Under the pieces are notes generated by a model. It made no database searches and was not told the DNA's origin. It saw only the letters and a list, made by a program, of their open reading frames with translations. DNA of 64,000 nt. Source: Opisthorchis felineus (taxonomy: Eukaryota; Platyhelminthes; Trematoda; Opisthorchiida; Opisthorchiidae). The stretch is taken from assembly GCA_004794785.1 (NCBI GenBank), contig SJOL01008635.1, positions 933,272-997,271 on the forward strand. Direction: 5' to 3'. Of this stretch, positions 35,820 to 46,239 are shown one piece after another (positions within the stretch are counted from its first letter, which is position 1; every line of letters starts with the position of its first letter). Both the position numbers and the translations under genes were made by a program.

Positions 35820-38800
35820 AAAGGCCAAAAGCATCGCGGAAGAGTGAATTTTAAATCTCGTGAAGTTTTGCAATACATGCTTATAGAGTGACTGGCTAGA
35901 AAGTGGACTGTATAGAACTCTTTAAAAACGCGCATTTTGCCAGAATTTTTAAGGTAAAATATTTTGTTATCAGGTCTAGCCAACTTTCGGCAATAAAGAA
36001 ATTTTACCTGATGTATTTACCTTTGAGACTCCTGAAGGTAGAAATAGCAAACTTACTCCAATTGGTTGCGACACGTATGGCATCTGAAGCACGTTCTATG
36101 ATATGTGCGGCTTAGTATATTCAGTTGTTCTGCCGGATACACCTTATTCTCACATGCATAGCAGAGCGGTTCTTCTGCATGATGCGGCTGAAATATCTGC
36201 ATGTACGATGAATAATTAGCAAGTCAGTTAAAAAGATATATTGGAAGGGTAATCGCTAGCAGTGCGTGATATTTTGAGTCTACAAAGTGCTTACAGCTAC
36301 TTCAATTACATTCAACGTTCGACAATTTTGATACAGAGTTATCTGCGCAAGTGGTTTGTACAAACTAATCATCTGGATTTTCCTCAATTGTCTTTTGAAG
36401 CAAGTCACATTCAACTGATTTTGGTGTACCTTATTGTTTTTCACTCCAGGCACCTCACTATATTGGAAACCGGACTAATGAAGACCCGAATGTGCAACGC
36501 CAACTGCATAGTACGCTGGATTCTAACAAATGACACCAACAGCTCAAAATCCTGTGCCGCTGTACCTCAGGTGTAGTTAGTTGCACCCATCCTATGAAAG
36601 TGGGTTGGATACAGTTCCGCAGTTACTTCCTTTACAGCAAGCATAATAGTTTTCGCAAGCTTAGCAACTATGAATAACAAAAACCCTTCGCGACCTGATT
36701 AGTTGCAAATTTCTGCAGAAAATATTTTATTGCGTTATAGTTAGAGCCTCTTGTCGGTAAAAATAAATCGACAGACTTGTCGTTCCCCAAGCCGTACTGA
36801 TAAAAATAAAGGTCACATCAAGTACAATCAGTCATCAAATTCGATCACCTTTCCGATGAAAACTCACTTTATGGTAAGCACACATTGTCAGAGTTTGGGA
36901 GAATTCCCTGTCTCTAAATGAAGGTTCATGGTTTGAGCATAACACTTGCCGAAGTATATAGTAAGCCCCATAGATTAGATGGGTTGCTTAACAGTTTTAA
37001 CTGGCAAGAGACGACCAGTGATCCATCGGCATCTAAAATGTTCAAAGATCTGTTATCCCACCTGAAGGGTGGACAACAACAATTTATCTAGCCCCTGATT
37101 CATAAGAACGGATATGGCAGTAGGTGAACTGCGACAAGAAAGCTTCTTGCACTTGAAGCAACAAAACCAATTTCCCCAACTCTGGACCCCGGCGGAGCTG
37201 ATGTCATAGTGACTCTAATAAAATTAAAAAGTTTATTTCAGCTCTGAATGCCTAACGGCACACTTGTTCGAAAGAATGTTGAAGGGACAAGGATACTATA
37301 GCTTCGAATTAAAGCCTTAACACAAAAATCTTCGAACTGTATCATGACAACTCTGAAGATAAGGAACAGAGAAAGCCGATCTCTGGTTTGTTCACTGAGC
37401 TGAGTTCACTGAGTAGTTTACACGTCTTTTGGCCCGTGCGGTGCGATGAAATGCGAATCAAAATCTATGAGGCACACACTTTTGGAGCAAAATAGTTGGT
37501 CAACTTTCCACATATTAGCTTTAAAATGAAGCATGAGTACTTTTGGAGATACGCTACAGTACTCCCTACGTTACTTGTTCCCGTGCTGAAGAACACATTG
37601 ACAAAACTTACTCCAGTTTCGTCTTGAAGCACCGGAGTTTCATGTTGGATTGGTGGCTGAATATAAAGTGACGAAGTCATGTCCATATAGTGTTCATTTG
37701 ATTTTGTTGAGATCTTTATTCCAAATGCAATCATAGCAGGTCACCGCAATGAAATTTTGAGACGAGACGCTTACCAACATTTAACAGTTAGAAAATTCAT
37801 TGGCAACATATTTTGTTACGACAATACCAGATCTCCCGGCGAAACGCATTTGGCACATTTCTGAGTACAGGATATACGAGTCATCTTTTAGATCTCATTC
37901 GCCTCAATGTTCCACTATTGCAGCTTAAAACTTGAGGTACTGAAGTACTATGATAAAGACTAGAACGATGTCCTGGATCCAAAGAATGTACGTGGTGGTT
38001 CAGACAAACACTCTCCGCTAGTTGAACCTGCAGTAGCTGGCCTGAATATTCTGACCATCGAAACACGAGGGACAAGAGCATTTGGCTTCCGTAAATCATT
38101 GGCTGAAGTGAACACTTTATTGGGTAGATCATCCTGGATTCAGATGGCTTCTGTGCCCAAGTTAGCATAAATTGGATGGAACATTTAGCAAAGGAAATAA
38201 AATAAAACCAACTTTGAGAATGTTCTTTCTTTGTGGTGTTATGTCAAATTTGTCTTCTCTGTTTAAGCTCGTTTTGCGAATGACACCGCTATGTCTTGCT
38301 GTCTGAATGTGTACTTAATAAGTTTGGTGCGGGACTGGATATGTATCCATTTTGTTGATATCTGATAATCTTATCATTCAAAAGTATTCAGTACATTCAT
38401 CACGGCTGTACAACTCTGATGTCTTTGGTCTGGGATGCTCAATGTTCAAATATCACTGCTTGTACATGCGGTTCTATAATTGACTGCTAAGAACACATAT
38501 GATGGAATTGTAATTGAAGGGGCGTTGACCTCCCTGTGGATGCTAATTCCCTGATTACTGGTTGGTTCGTGAAACTGGGCGGTGAGAAACCCAACTACCT
38601 CGGAAAATTTTCTAAGACCTTTGTATTTCATGAAATTGCATAACTAAACATCCTTTTGATTTTTTATCACTGAGTACGGTGTCACTACACACACTGTACC
38701 GCATGTCACTTTTAACAATGTTCTGCTGGGTGTGTGCATTATTTGGGTTTTGTGAACAGGTGAAATTACTCCAGGAGAATGTCTGAACATAAACGAAACT

Positions 38801-39036
38801 AGATATTCAGCAAAAAATGAATAATCCGGCGCAGTTGGCCGGCTTGCATGGTTATCTAGCACATCTGTTGCACAACCCTAATGGTCTCCAATGCGCATGC
38901 CTACCCTCTTTCAGCTTTGCCACTGAAGTGTTTTTGGAAGACATTTAAAAAACGTTTTTGGGAAAAAAGGTTAGTCAGCAATTTCCCCTGATCGAAGTCA
39001 ACCGTTGTTTCGTACATTGAGGTTAAAGCAATTATA
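35820..39036. other. Non-coding stretch, nothing recognised
   Basis: A plus frame at 36262-36576 includes STILIQSYLRKWFVQ, which loosely resembles an IQ motif but lacks the basic spacing. No other motif or repeat was seen. Confidence 0.45.
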
Positions 39037-39154
39037 TTATGTTTCAGGTTTTGGTGGTTGCGGGATATTGTAGAACACATACTCACACGACTCTCGTTTG
39101 AACAGTCATCCTACTGTCTAATCAGCCTGGTGGGTTCACACCAAAGGGGCGGAA

Positions 39155-39199
39155 GCACTGGACTTGCGCTTCGCTCTTATTAGAGCTCATCAGCAGTGC
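39155..39199 (-). ncRNA. Type I hammerhead ribozyme (SINE-borne)
   Basis: Helix I is GCACTG paired with CAGTGC, 6 of 6 pairs. The core is CTGATGA. Helix II is GCTC/GAGC with loop TAATAA. GAA follows, then a minimal helix III closed by a GCAA tetraloop (GC-GCAA-GT). C17 is at 39161, so cleavage would fall between 39161 and 39160. All catalytic core bases are present. The 15.1 position is G rather than A, giving a G-U pair with 16.1 in place of the usual A-U, so activity may be reduced. Hammerheads of this size with a tiny helix III are typical of flatworm repeats. Confidence 0.78.
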
Positions 39200-39218
39200 A
39201 TATGCAATGACTCTGCCG

Positions 39219-39275
39219 GGGGTTGAACTCTGCACATCTGACATGCGAGGCGGGCGTGTTACTTCTACTGCACCA
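39219..39275 (-). promoter_or_regulatory. Internal RNA polymerase III promoter (A and B boxes)
   Basis: On the minus strand TGGTGCAGTAGAAG (39262-39275) fits the A-box pattern TRGYNNANNNGG except at the last G. GAGTTCAACCCC (39219-39230) resembles the B box GGTTCRANYCC with small departures. Spacing is about 30 bases, normal for a tRNA gene. Between them the sequence resembles an anticodon arm. It would drive transcription toward the ribozyme. No complete tRNA fold was demonstrated. Confidence 0.55.
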
Positions 39276-40285
39276 GCGCACACTGGACTCATCCGAATTT
39301 TTACGTGTGAACAGGTGAACATGTTCGTGCTTGAGTGATATGAGCTGAACGCCCAACGCCTCGAACGACGACCCAGTAACATACCTTGGTTGTGCCGACT
39401 GATTGGCCCGCCAGTCAGGACTTCCTACTCAGGTTGCGCGACAGACGCTTGAAAGCTACTGGGCACATTTTGTTTCAGGTGTTGGTGGCTGCGGGATTTT
39501 GTATCATTATGTATCATCCACCGTACCATTATGGAAGTGTTGATTATGACCATTCCGGAAATAAATTCCATCTACGCGCAAGTAATTTTGCAGGACGGTA
39601 TTTCATATTAAATATATTTCTAAAAACTGCTTTATAGTTCATGTTCCAGTATCCCTATCAACGTCCGAAATATCACGGAAAAATCTTTTGGACACGCAAG
39701 ATAGCATACAACTGCTGGGCTTTTTCAAAATTTATTGACATTTTATTGCCATTTTCTTCTGCCTGGGGCTAACCGGATGTGTGTAGTCAATCAGCAGTCT
39801 CATCGTCTACTTTCATGGCAAAACGAGTTATTTATTTCTCGACAAAAGTGGGTTTAGATGTAGGTTCTAGCCAAAGTATTATCGGGGTGGTTTTATTGAA
39901 TAACTTCCAAAATGAGCTCCGGGGGCAGACAGTGCGCAGCGGATTCCTCTGATGGGCACTGTAAACAACTTGGAACCGCTGTCTTGCACTCGATGTTTTC
40001 TGGTATCCAGCCCATGGATTTTGGTCACATCTTTCCGGTTAGTTTGCCCATTCGCTAGAATCTCCGACTGCTTTACGCACTTTCTTGCGGTCTAGATCCA
40101 ACTGATGATTTAACCAATACCAGAAAACTTAAGGTCAGATGCATGAGGGTGGTGTGACACCAGTGTGCACAGTGTAAGCGCAGCAGTTGCTGGTGTAGTT
40201 GCAGGGACCTCAGCATTAACCAACGGTGAAGTCTAGTAATATTCTGATAACAGAATTTCAAATTAGTAGTTCTAAAATCAAACTA

Positions 40286-40420
40286 GATACTTACAATTTC
40301 ATTGGTCGGAATAAATGGCATCACCGGAATGGCGCGGTCCCCTGTAATACTTTGTATGCTGAGGTTGGCAGCATTTGAACCTGCTAGTATGGAAAAGTGA
40401 GGTAAGAGAATTGTACCACC
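40286..40420 (-). CDS. Candidate exon, ends at consensus donor
   Basis: Open frame reading SGGTILLPHFSILAGSNAAN, then LSIQSITGDRAIPVMPFIP, ending at ATT|GTAAGT (donor bases at 40280-40285). An in-frame ATG lies just before the Ser. The next segment on the same strand (about 40115-40230), after an ATTACTAG acceptor, continues in phase 0 with a Thr/Pro/Ala-rich stretch. The start of this exon is not fixed. Unknown product. Confidence 0.28.
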
Positions 40421-40624
40421 ACTCATTTTGAACTGCAATTGGTGGCAAAACAATCACTCGTAGTAAAATCTTTCACCAAAATCTTTCGTCAAATAGTCTG
40501 CCTTTTGCGACGTTTTCATCCGGTGGTTTCAACAGGCTACATGTTCGAAGAATAGCTGAGATGAATTCCGCTGCTCGGTTACTAGTCTTTTTAAGAGGAA
40601 CAACATAGTATCTGTTCTGGACAT

Positions 40625-40822
40625 CTAGGAATTCTTCGTTTTCTCATCTTTCCCTTGATTCATGCCTAGCTTGACGGTTGATAGTAATGCAGTGTTCATC
40701 ATGAGTTCATCCCCAGGGCTAATCCTATTGCTCCCACGCAGATTTCGATGTGAAATATGGGTTGCCATTAAATTTCGTAATGATATCAGACTTTGGTAAC
40801 ATATCCGCAAGTAAAAATTGGG
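40625..40822 (-). CDS. Candidate exon of minus-strand gene, ends in stop
   Basis: Joined to 40866-40972 in phase 0 across a 43-nt intron, it stays open for 65 residues (PNFYLRICYQSLISLRNL ...) to a TAG at 40625. Immediately downstream another frame, roughly 40461-40620, is also open and protein-like (YYVVPLKKTSNRAAEF, then LLKPPDENVAKGRLFDERF), and a third candidate (SGGTILLPHFSILAGSNAAN ..., about 40286-40420, donor GTAAGT) follows. The gene may therefore continue through exons whose junctions could not be settled. Confidence 0.28.
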   Translation of the reverse strand, partial: PNFYLRICYQSLISLRNLMATHISHRNLRGSNRISPGDELMMNTALLSTVKLGMNQGKDEKTKNS

Positions 40823-40865
40823 CTGTGTAAACAAGAACACGAAATAATCTAATTAAATAGCTCAC

Positions 40866-40972
40866 CTGACTAATTACACAGAGCATTAATTTTCTATCTT
40901 CTTTCGTGCCAAAATAGTGAGGAATCAGTGACACCTGGCCAGAGACGCTCGGTTCTTGGACACTACAGAATG
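40866..40972 (-). CDS. Candidate exon of minus-strand gene (divergent partner of 41302)
   Basis: Ends at a GTGAGC donor and is followed by a 43-nt intron (40823-40865) with a TTGTTTACACAG acceptor leading into 40625-40822. In frame it reads ... PHYFGTKEDRKLMLCVISQ. The upstream boundary (acceptor near 40973) is weak, so the exon may start further upstream. Not recognised. Confidence 0.3.
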
Positions 40973-41301
40973 CTTAGTTTCTTCCAGAATTCTTTTAAAA
41001 CAGTAAGTCAGTTCAGTATCGCCTGAATTGACCAGCAAAAACCTCACAATGAAATGTGAAGAGAAATTTCTGATAGTTATCATTTGAGATTTGGATGCTT
41101 GGGATAACACAGCAGGCGACAACTGCGCAAATAATGCTCCGTTATTTCTCTAGGTCTGCAAGTTTAGCGTCTACTACTCTGGGTTGGTTACAAATTGTTT
41201 TATCGAAAATTTGAGTGATTTACCACTGAGTGGCTCGCTGAAGTCTAAATGAAATCTTGTTGTCAAATCTTGAGAGTACTAGCCCTACACATTTGGCTAG
41301 T

Positions 41302-41813
41302 ATGAGTAATTACTTTAGTAGAGCAAGAACAGAAGATTATGATGGTGTATCACGTGAGTTTCAGTTGTCATAACTATTTACACCGATTCAATTTAACGAA
41401 TTTTCGCACCATTTTCAGTCCCAGACATTTCGCCGGAAAGCCAAGATTTCACGGAGAGAAGAAAACAGAAAAAGTTGATCAAGTGGAATGATGCGTCACA
41501 CAATCTGTGCGTATAGTTTCAAGTGTAAAACTTTTCAAAGAGGGAGAAAAACCCATTTGATGTGCATATATTCAAAGCCAGTAGTTTAAACTTGGGTTTG
41601 TATAGCAATCACAGCCCCATCCTCCTCCTACGAGAGACTAGTGCTTTAGAACAAATAGTAAACCACTTAAAAACAGGTACAACCTGTTTCCTAATACTCA
41701 GAATACAGAAGGAGTGGTCAGTGGCAAACCAATTTATACCTTCTCACGCTTTTTTAAGCGTCAGAAATTCCTGTGGTTCTGTTTCTAGTACGAAACTGTC
41801 AAGGATGGTTTAG
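41302..41813 (+). CDS. Candidate three-exon gene, unknown product (about 138 aa)
   Basis: Starts at ATG 41302. Exons are 41302-41353, 41419-41510 and 41541-41813. Intron 1 has a consensus GTGAGT donor and a CACCATTTTCAG acceptor. Intron 2 would be only 30 nt (GTATAG ... TTCAAAG), the size class of the shortest flatworm introns. Phases agree and the frame stays open to a TAG at 41813. The N-terminus is polar (MSNYFSRARTEDYDGVS), followed by a basic stretch (TERRKQKKLIK). No AATAAA was seen nearby and no family is recognised. Start lies about 330 bp from the divergent minus-strand candidate at 40866-40972. Confidence 0.35.
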
Positions 41814-42044
41814 AACTCCATCGATAGCTGACTCCCGTACCATGTTGTACGTATTTAGTTTGACTGGTTATTTCTTGGTTTTATGAAATCTGACTTTCCG
41901 AAATAGAAAACGATGTATTGTGTGCAGTTCATATAACGAACGAGAGAAAGCGAATTTTTTCGAGTGTGTAGGAGAAAGTTTTAAAAATTCATTGTATTGT
42001 TACACACTTGCAACGTGAGTAAATACAACTGATTTTTCAGCGAG

Positions 42045-42440
42045 TTACTTACTTCGAATTTCACTCAATTGTTTGTAATGTGGCATGCAGTAGGGATCCT
42101 CTTTAAATACTTGATACCGGCCTCCTCTTACGGCAGAGAAAAAAGAAAACGTATAGTAATATGGAGCGCACTGCAGCATGGATAAGTTCATGTCACGCCT
42201 AAGGCACACGTGATGCAGGTTCATGAAAGCTGATCTGGCTTTCCCAAATCGCATAAAAATATCATGTTTTGCAAAACCAACGGCACTAATACAGCTACTC
42301 AGGTAAGTAAATTTGTCTGCTAACTTTATGGGCCTATCCGCAAGCATGAGTTCAGGATTTGAGCCCACCAAGTCTTGCAGCAGTACTTTACACTTTGCAG
42401 GAGCGGAGCGGACGCCAAACTGTGAGGCGGAAGTATTTGG
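42045..42440 (-). pseudogene. LINE reverse-transcriptase thumb/C-terminal remnant
   Basis: Reads FGVRSAPAKCKVLLQDL, then a potential thumb segment with KFTYLSSCIS and GKARSAFMNLH, then a weak RYQVF match before homology fades near 42070. In intact relatives this segment follows the FADD catalytic block by roughly 50 residues. Here it follows the EN-RT linker (FTWPPATHPPG at about 42470) within a few dozen bases, so nearly the whole RT domain is deleted. The junction lies around 42435-42465. Confidence 0.78.
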
Positions 42441-43009
42441 ACCATTTTATATTTACTATCCCCGGCGGGTGTGTTGCAGGAGGCCAGGTAAACCGCTCTT
42501 CAAAGTTTTCGGCTCATCATTCCAGTCGACGTTTTTGCGAGTGAATTAATGAACCCTTTTCACTTATCGTTTCAATGACTGTTGCTTTTTCAGGGCCACT
42601 CGATCGTATCAGTTGATATTCGGCATGGCTGTTCCCGAAAGCAAACGCCTCTCCATCTCCCGAGCTTTTGATATCCACCAGAGCTCTATAACTTCCCTTG
42701 GGTTGTCCACTATTTGGCGTTTGAAGTATTTGCATGTGCCGTCGTATTTGTCGCTTGCCGGTAATCATTTCCTCACATCAAACAGGACTAGCGGTCTTGA
42801 CGATATCCAGTGGTCACTTGGTTTTATCGGAGAAGTCGGACAGACAGCAATGAACGCCGCTAGCAAAGCTCCTTTCAAATTTTACCAGGCTCCATCCAAG
42901 CCCTATCTACCAATACTGTGTTGGTTTGTCGTAGAGTGTGGTTCAGCTAGCTCAATTCGATACTGTTGTACTACGGTAATTCTTTAAAGGTGATGGATTG
43001 CCATGCTTC

Positions 43010-44224
43010 TTGTTGGATTTCTGGGGGCTGAAGCAAAACGAACCGTCAGGCCTGCACGCACCGTGGCGTGATCGGAATCAAGTTGTGTACCTCAGATGGA
43101 ACGCCGGTCTCAGACAGTGGCTCTCCACCGGTGGTTGAGTTTCACGTTACCAAACTGGGTCCACGGTTGATTTGCAGCTTATAGCAGCCAGATTACGCGG
43201 TGCAAACGCTTATCCTGAAAGTCCCTACTGACCAGAAACAGTCAAGAATTGTCACCCAACAGGAGAAGTCGTTCTCGACTTTATGTGACTCCGAATAGAC
43301 CACCAAGGTGTGATTCCAAGGAGGTCAGACGACCCACTCGGGCATTAAAAGTGCCCACAGAGATGCCAGTGTCAATGCTTCTTACTAGTGGAATAAGCCG
43401 GATAGCCCTCGGTAGGAATTATCCTTCTCAGGGTCAGATCTGCAGAAGCTCTCACTACAAACAGGCCCCGTTTTTTATGTTGAGATGCGTTGAGGTCGAT
43501 TGAGCTAGATAACCCAACAGCGTACAAATGACTGTTCACTGGGATCCAATCCAGAAAAGTGCTTTCAGCTGTGGGGCTGAGTGTAACTCCCACGACATGT
43601 ATTCCGCGAGTCACAGTATTTGGATCACCGGACGCAAAAAGGGAAAAGTGTGGAAGCGCTGAGTTTGTCTCGGTGTCACAGTATACATCGATTTTCAGCA
43701 AGCATTATAAGTTTGCCAACTTCACGTAGAGTACGGATGTTAAGAGCCCTAAAGTTAGAAAGGACCCCGTGGATTTGACAAGGTGTTATTTTGGTTATTT
43801 TGTTTATTGTCAACGGCCACGAGGAACATAAGGCCATCCCTTGGATAACTGATAGCCAAATGACCCCGCAACGTTTCCATGTGTGGTGGGATGTGGTTGG
43901 AGGGGACATCGATGGACAAACAACTGCTTGGGCGAATGATACTTCCCGGCTGCTCAGCCCGAAAAAGGGCGTTTGGTTGTGGTACACCATTTTGAGCCTC
44001 TTACTCAAACGTCTGACCCGCGAGGCATCGGGCTGTGGGATTCTATTTGACGATCCTTCCCTCGGCCGATATCTCAACATTCTGACTTGCTCGGTTGCAG
44101 ATGGTTGGCCTAACACTAGGGTACATGGAGTACGACATTTCCGTCTCACTGCTGATGCGGCTGCACACAGCAGGTGCCTTTTGATCAGCACCTGACCCTT
44201 TGGTCTTAAAAGCATTTCGACCAT
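43010..44224 (-). pseudogene. LINE endonuclease region, frame-broken
   Basis: The 5' coding part of the LINE. An open frame of 182 codons (43676-44224) runs into N-terminal endonuclease sequence and overlaps a second frame (43372-43701) that continues the domain, so at least one frameshift separates them. Further upstream-to-downstream blocks include GLFGV, a WTQ block and HRWRATV, interrupted by stop codons, ending in the conserved Ser-Asp-His of APE-type nucleases at about 43065-43079. All blocks are in the expected order, so the domain decayed in place. No intact product is possible. Confidence 0.8.
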
Positions 44225-45771
44225 ATTGAACAGTGTGCCAGCGTCCGCGGTCAGTCATTAGGTGATCGGAATATGCGATTTTTGGGGCTTACGTTTCTAA
44301 CCCGTCCTTATTCGGGGAAAAGCAGCATCGCTGCTTCCATGAATATGGACATGCTGGTCATCTGAGGAAAACACCTGACTACCTTTTCACTTCTATCGCA
44401 GCAGACAGTACTACTCTGCCCCCAAGCCGCCTCATAGCATGAGTACTCGTTGTACGAGGTCTTGCTGCTCTTGGTCTGAATGTTCCCCTTTGGCATTCCT
44501 AGCAGGTTGTACCTTGCGGAACGAAGTTCCAGCCAGTGTAACCCGCGGGATCATTGCAGCACTCAAGCCCGACCACCATGTCAAGGTGGCAGCTTTAGAT
44601 TGCGTCCGACCTCTTTGTCATCATGTGTGAATTCTAGACCAAACCGGGGAAATTTAATATAACTACAAAAAATGGTGCACAAGCTCGATGACAGCGCCCA
44701 CATACGCCGGTCACAGAGAATACATTTTTCGCTGTCTCGCAGAACTTCTAAAATCAAGTTCTTGCTACAACCATGTTACTTGAGGCAACGTGTACCTTCA
44801 AACTCTCACTCTTTGGGCTTAAATCCTTATGTCTGAAAGAAGAACATCAATCTATGTTGCCGTGAGCGTTCCGTCAAGCTGCCTGACTGTACGTTGCAAG
44901 CGATCTTCGCTTGGTTATCTGGAGGGCACGGCGACGTTTAGCCACCAGCTATGACAGAGATCGACGTGGTCTGCAGGCGGCTTTGTCCCACTGTCTACAA
45001 AATATCTTATTTACTCTGGATGCTTTTGCTAGAGTGTGTACACTTATGGAAGTAAAGCTAGTGGATGACCCAGCTATGCATTGCTTCGAAGTAAACGTCT
45101 AGTCCACATTTTTTGGTGATTTAACACATGGTTACGGATTCTAAATGCACCGCATGTGGCAATTATTTTGTCATTATTTTTATAGAATCTCATCGCCAAG
45201 AAACCAACATAAGCACTTCTCGATTTGAATGTAAACAAATGCAGTACACATGCATCTAGAAGGATTTAAGCACACACTCGGGGGCTTTCCTTTAAATAAA
45301 TATTTTTGTGGATGCCCAGTGCCACCTTACAACTCCAAATGCCATGAATCACAGGTTATGAAGCGTATCTAAGCCTACGTGCCCAACTTTTCAATCCCTC
45401 AGTGGATCAAATCGCAGTTTTGTGTTCTGTTGCTTTATTCCACATTTACATTTGCTCTCTTGCGCCACACTTGTTAGATTAGGCATCAGGCAAAATGTAT
45501 CTGTTTGTATTGTTCAGAATATCTAGCAGCGAAGCACGGACATCTAGACACGTTTGCTAACTTTGCTGCTCGATTGAACTTCTTGCGATTGACCCACCAA
45601 CTATGAGAGGTACAAAACTACTATACTGGCTGCTATCAGCTTGATCCAGCAGTTGCCCTATCACGTACCTACGATCAACAATGACACCTGTTAACTTAAC
45701 TGGCCACTTCAAACTGGATGCCTCCAAACTAGTGACTACGGTTCAACCAAGTTGGCTGTGTCACTTTGCAG

Positions 45772-46069
45772 CGTGGTAAATTACAGAGGCTGTTATAACT
45801 CAGGAGTTGTTTGCAAAGGTAAAGGCATATCGATGTTTATTCAGAGCCACTTCTTCAGCTGTATTGACAGTCCAATTGTGCTGCTCGGAGACGTCAGCAT
45901 AGTTGAGTGCTCACCATATGGAATTGAGCACTGTAAAGAAGTAAACTTTACTGAAATTAACCGTGGAGTTGGGCTGAATTTTTTGTCGCAACCATGTTCA
46001 ACCTGCATCATGAAAGCTTGGCACGTCAGTCGATGTAAAGTTAGGGAAGTCCCCACGGGGTTGCCCTGA
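45772..46069 (+). CDS. Candidate Cys-rich terminal exon
   Basis: Follows a GCTGTGTCACTTTGCAG acceptor and stays open for 98 residues to a TGA at 46069, with AATAAA at 46232-46237. It contains nine cysteines (for example VECSPYGIEHCKEV and QPCSTC), suggesting a disulfide-bonded or secreted protein, though no signal peptide can be judged from a terminal exon. Not recognised; ORFs of this length are expected by chance in a window this size. Confidence 0.28.
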
Positions 46070-46239
46070 GCATTGAAAATGAGATCAGTAAGGCATTATC
46101 AGAGTACCTGTTACTGTAGAGTGAAAACGAGGACTTATCAGATGAACCAGTAGAATGGAATGTTTAAAGGTTATGCAGCATAAAGGGACAAAACTGTTAG
46201 TTGCCTGAAAGTAAAAATTCTTCGTTGATAAAATAAACT

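Larger units (their letters stand above)
39121..39290 (-). mobile_element. tRNA-derived SINE carrying a hammerhead ribozyme
   Basis: Read on the minus strand, a tRNA-like head with RNA polymerase III A and B boxes (39219-39275) is followed about 20 bases later by a hammerhead ribozyme (39155-39199), then a short tail. This order matches the Sm-alpha short repeats of Schistosoma, which have a pol III promoter and a self-cleaving hammerhead. An 86-codon minus-strand frame (39122-39382) overlaps the element but is not taken as a gene. Boundaries are approximate; homologous-looking sequence may extend to about 39400. Family assignment is inference from architecture. Confidence 0.65.
42045..44640 (-). 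mobile_element. Decayed non-LTR retrotransposon (APE/RT LINE, RTE-like), internally deleted
   Basis: A LINE on the minus strand, 5' end near 44640 and 3' end near 42045. In order it retains: a GC-richer 5' leader, the start of the endonuclease region (LNIRTLREVGKL near 43720), EN segments (FLDWIPVNSHLYAVGL), a stretch ending DSDHATVRAGLTVRF near 43070 with the catalytic SDH motif, the EN-RT linker (YQLIRSSGPEKATVIETISE), then directly the RT-thumb segment (APAKCKVLLQD, KFTYLSSCISAVGF, GKARSAFMNLH). The RT palm with FADD is missing. Several stops and frameshifts show it is dead. The peptide pattern is that of endonuclease-reverse transcriptases common in flatworm genomes; assignment to the RTE clade is inference. 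Open frames on the plus strand here are shadows of it. Confidence 0.87.

Noticed and set aside
36262..36576. IQ-motif-like string in a 104-codon ORF.
   Set aside because: Lacks the glycine and arginine spacing of a real IQ motif and has no supporting exon.
39122..39382. 86-codon minus-strand ORF resembling repeated flatworm hypothetical peptides.
   Set aside because: It is translation of the hammerhead SINE; the peptide follows ribozyme and tRNA-like sequence.
42613..42987. 124-codon plus-strand ORF, and similar plus frames at 43791-44195 and 44439-44662.
   Set aside because: Antisense shadows of the minus-strand LINE.
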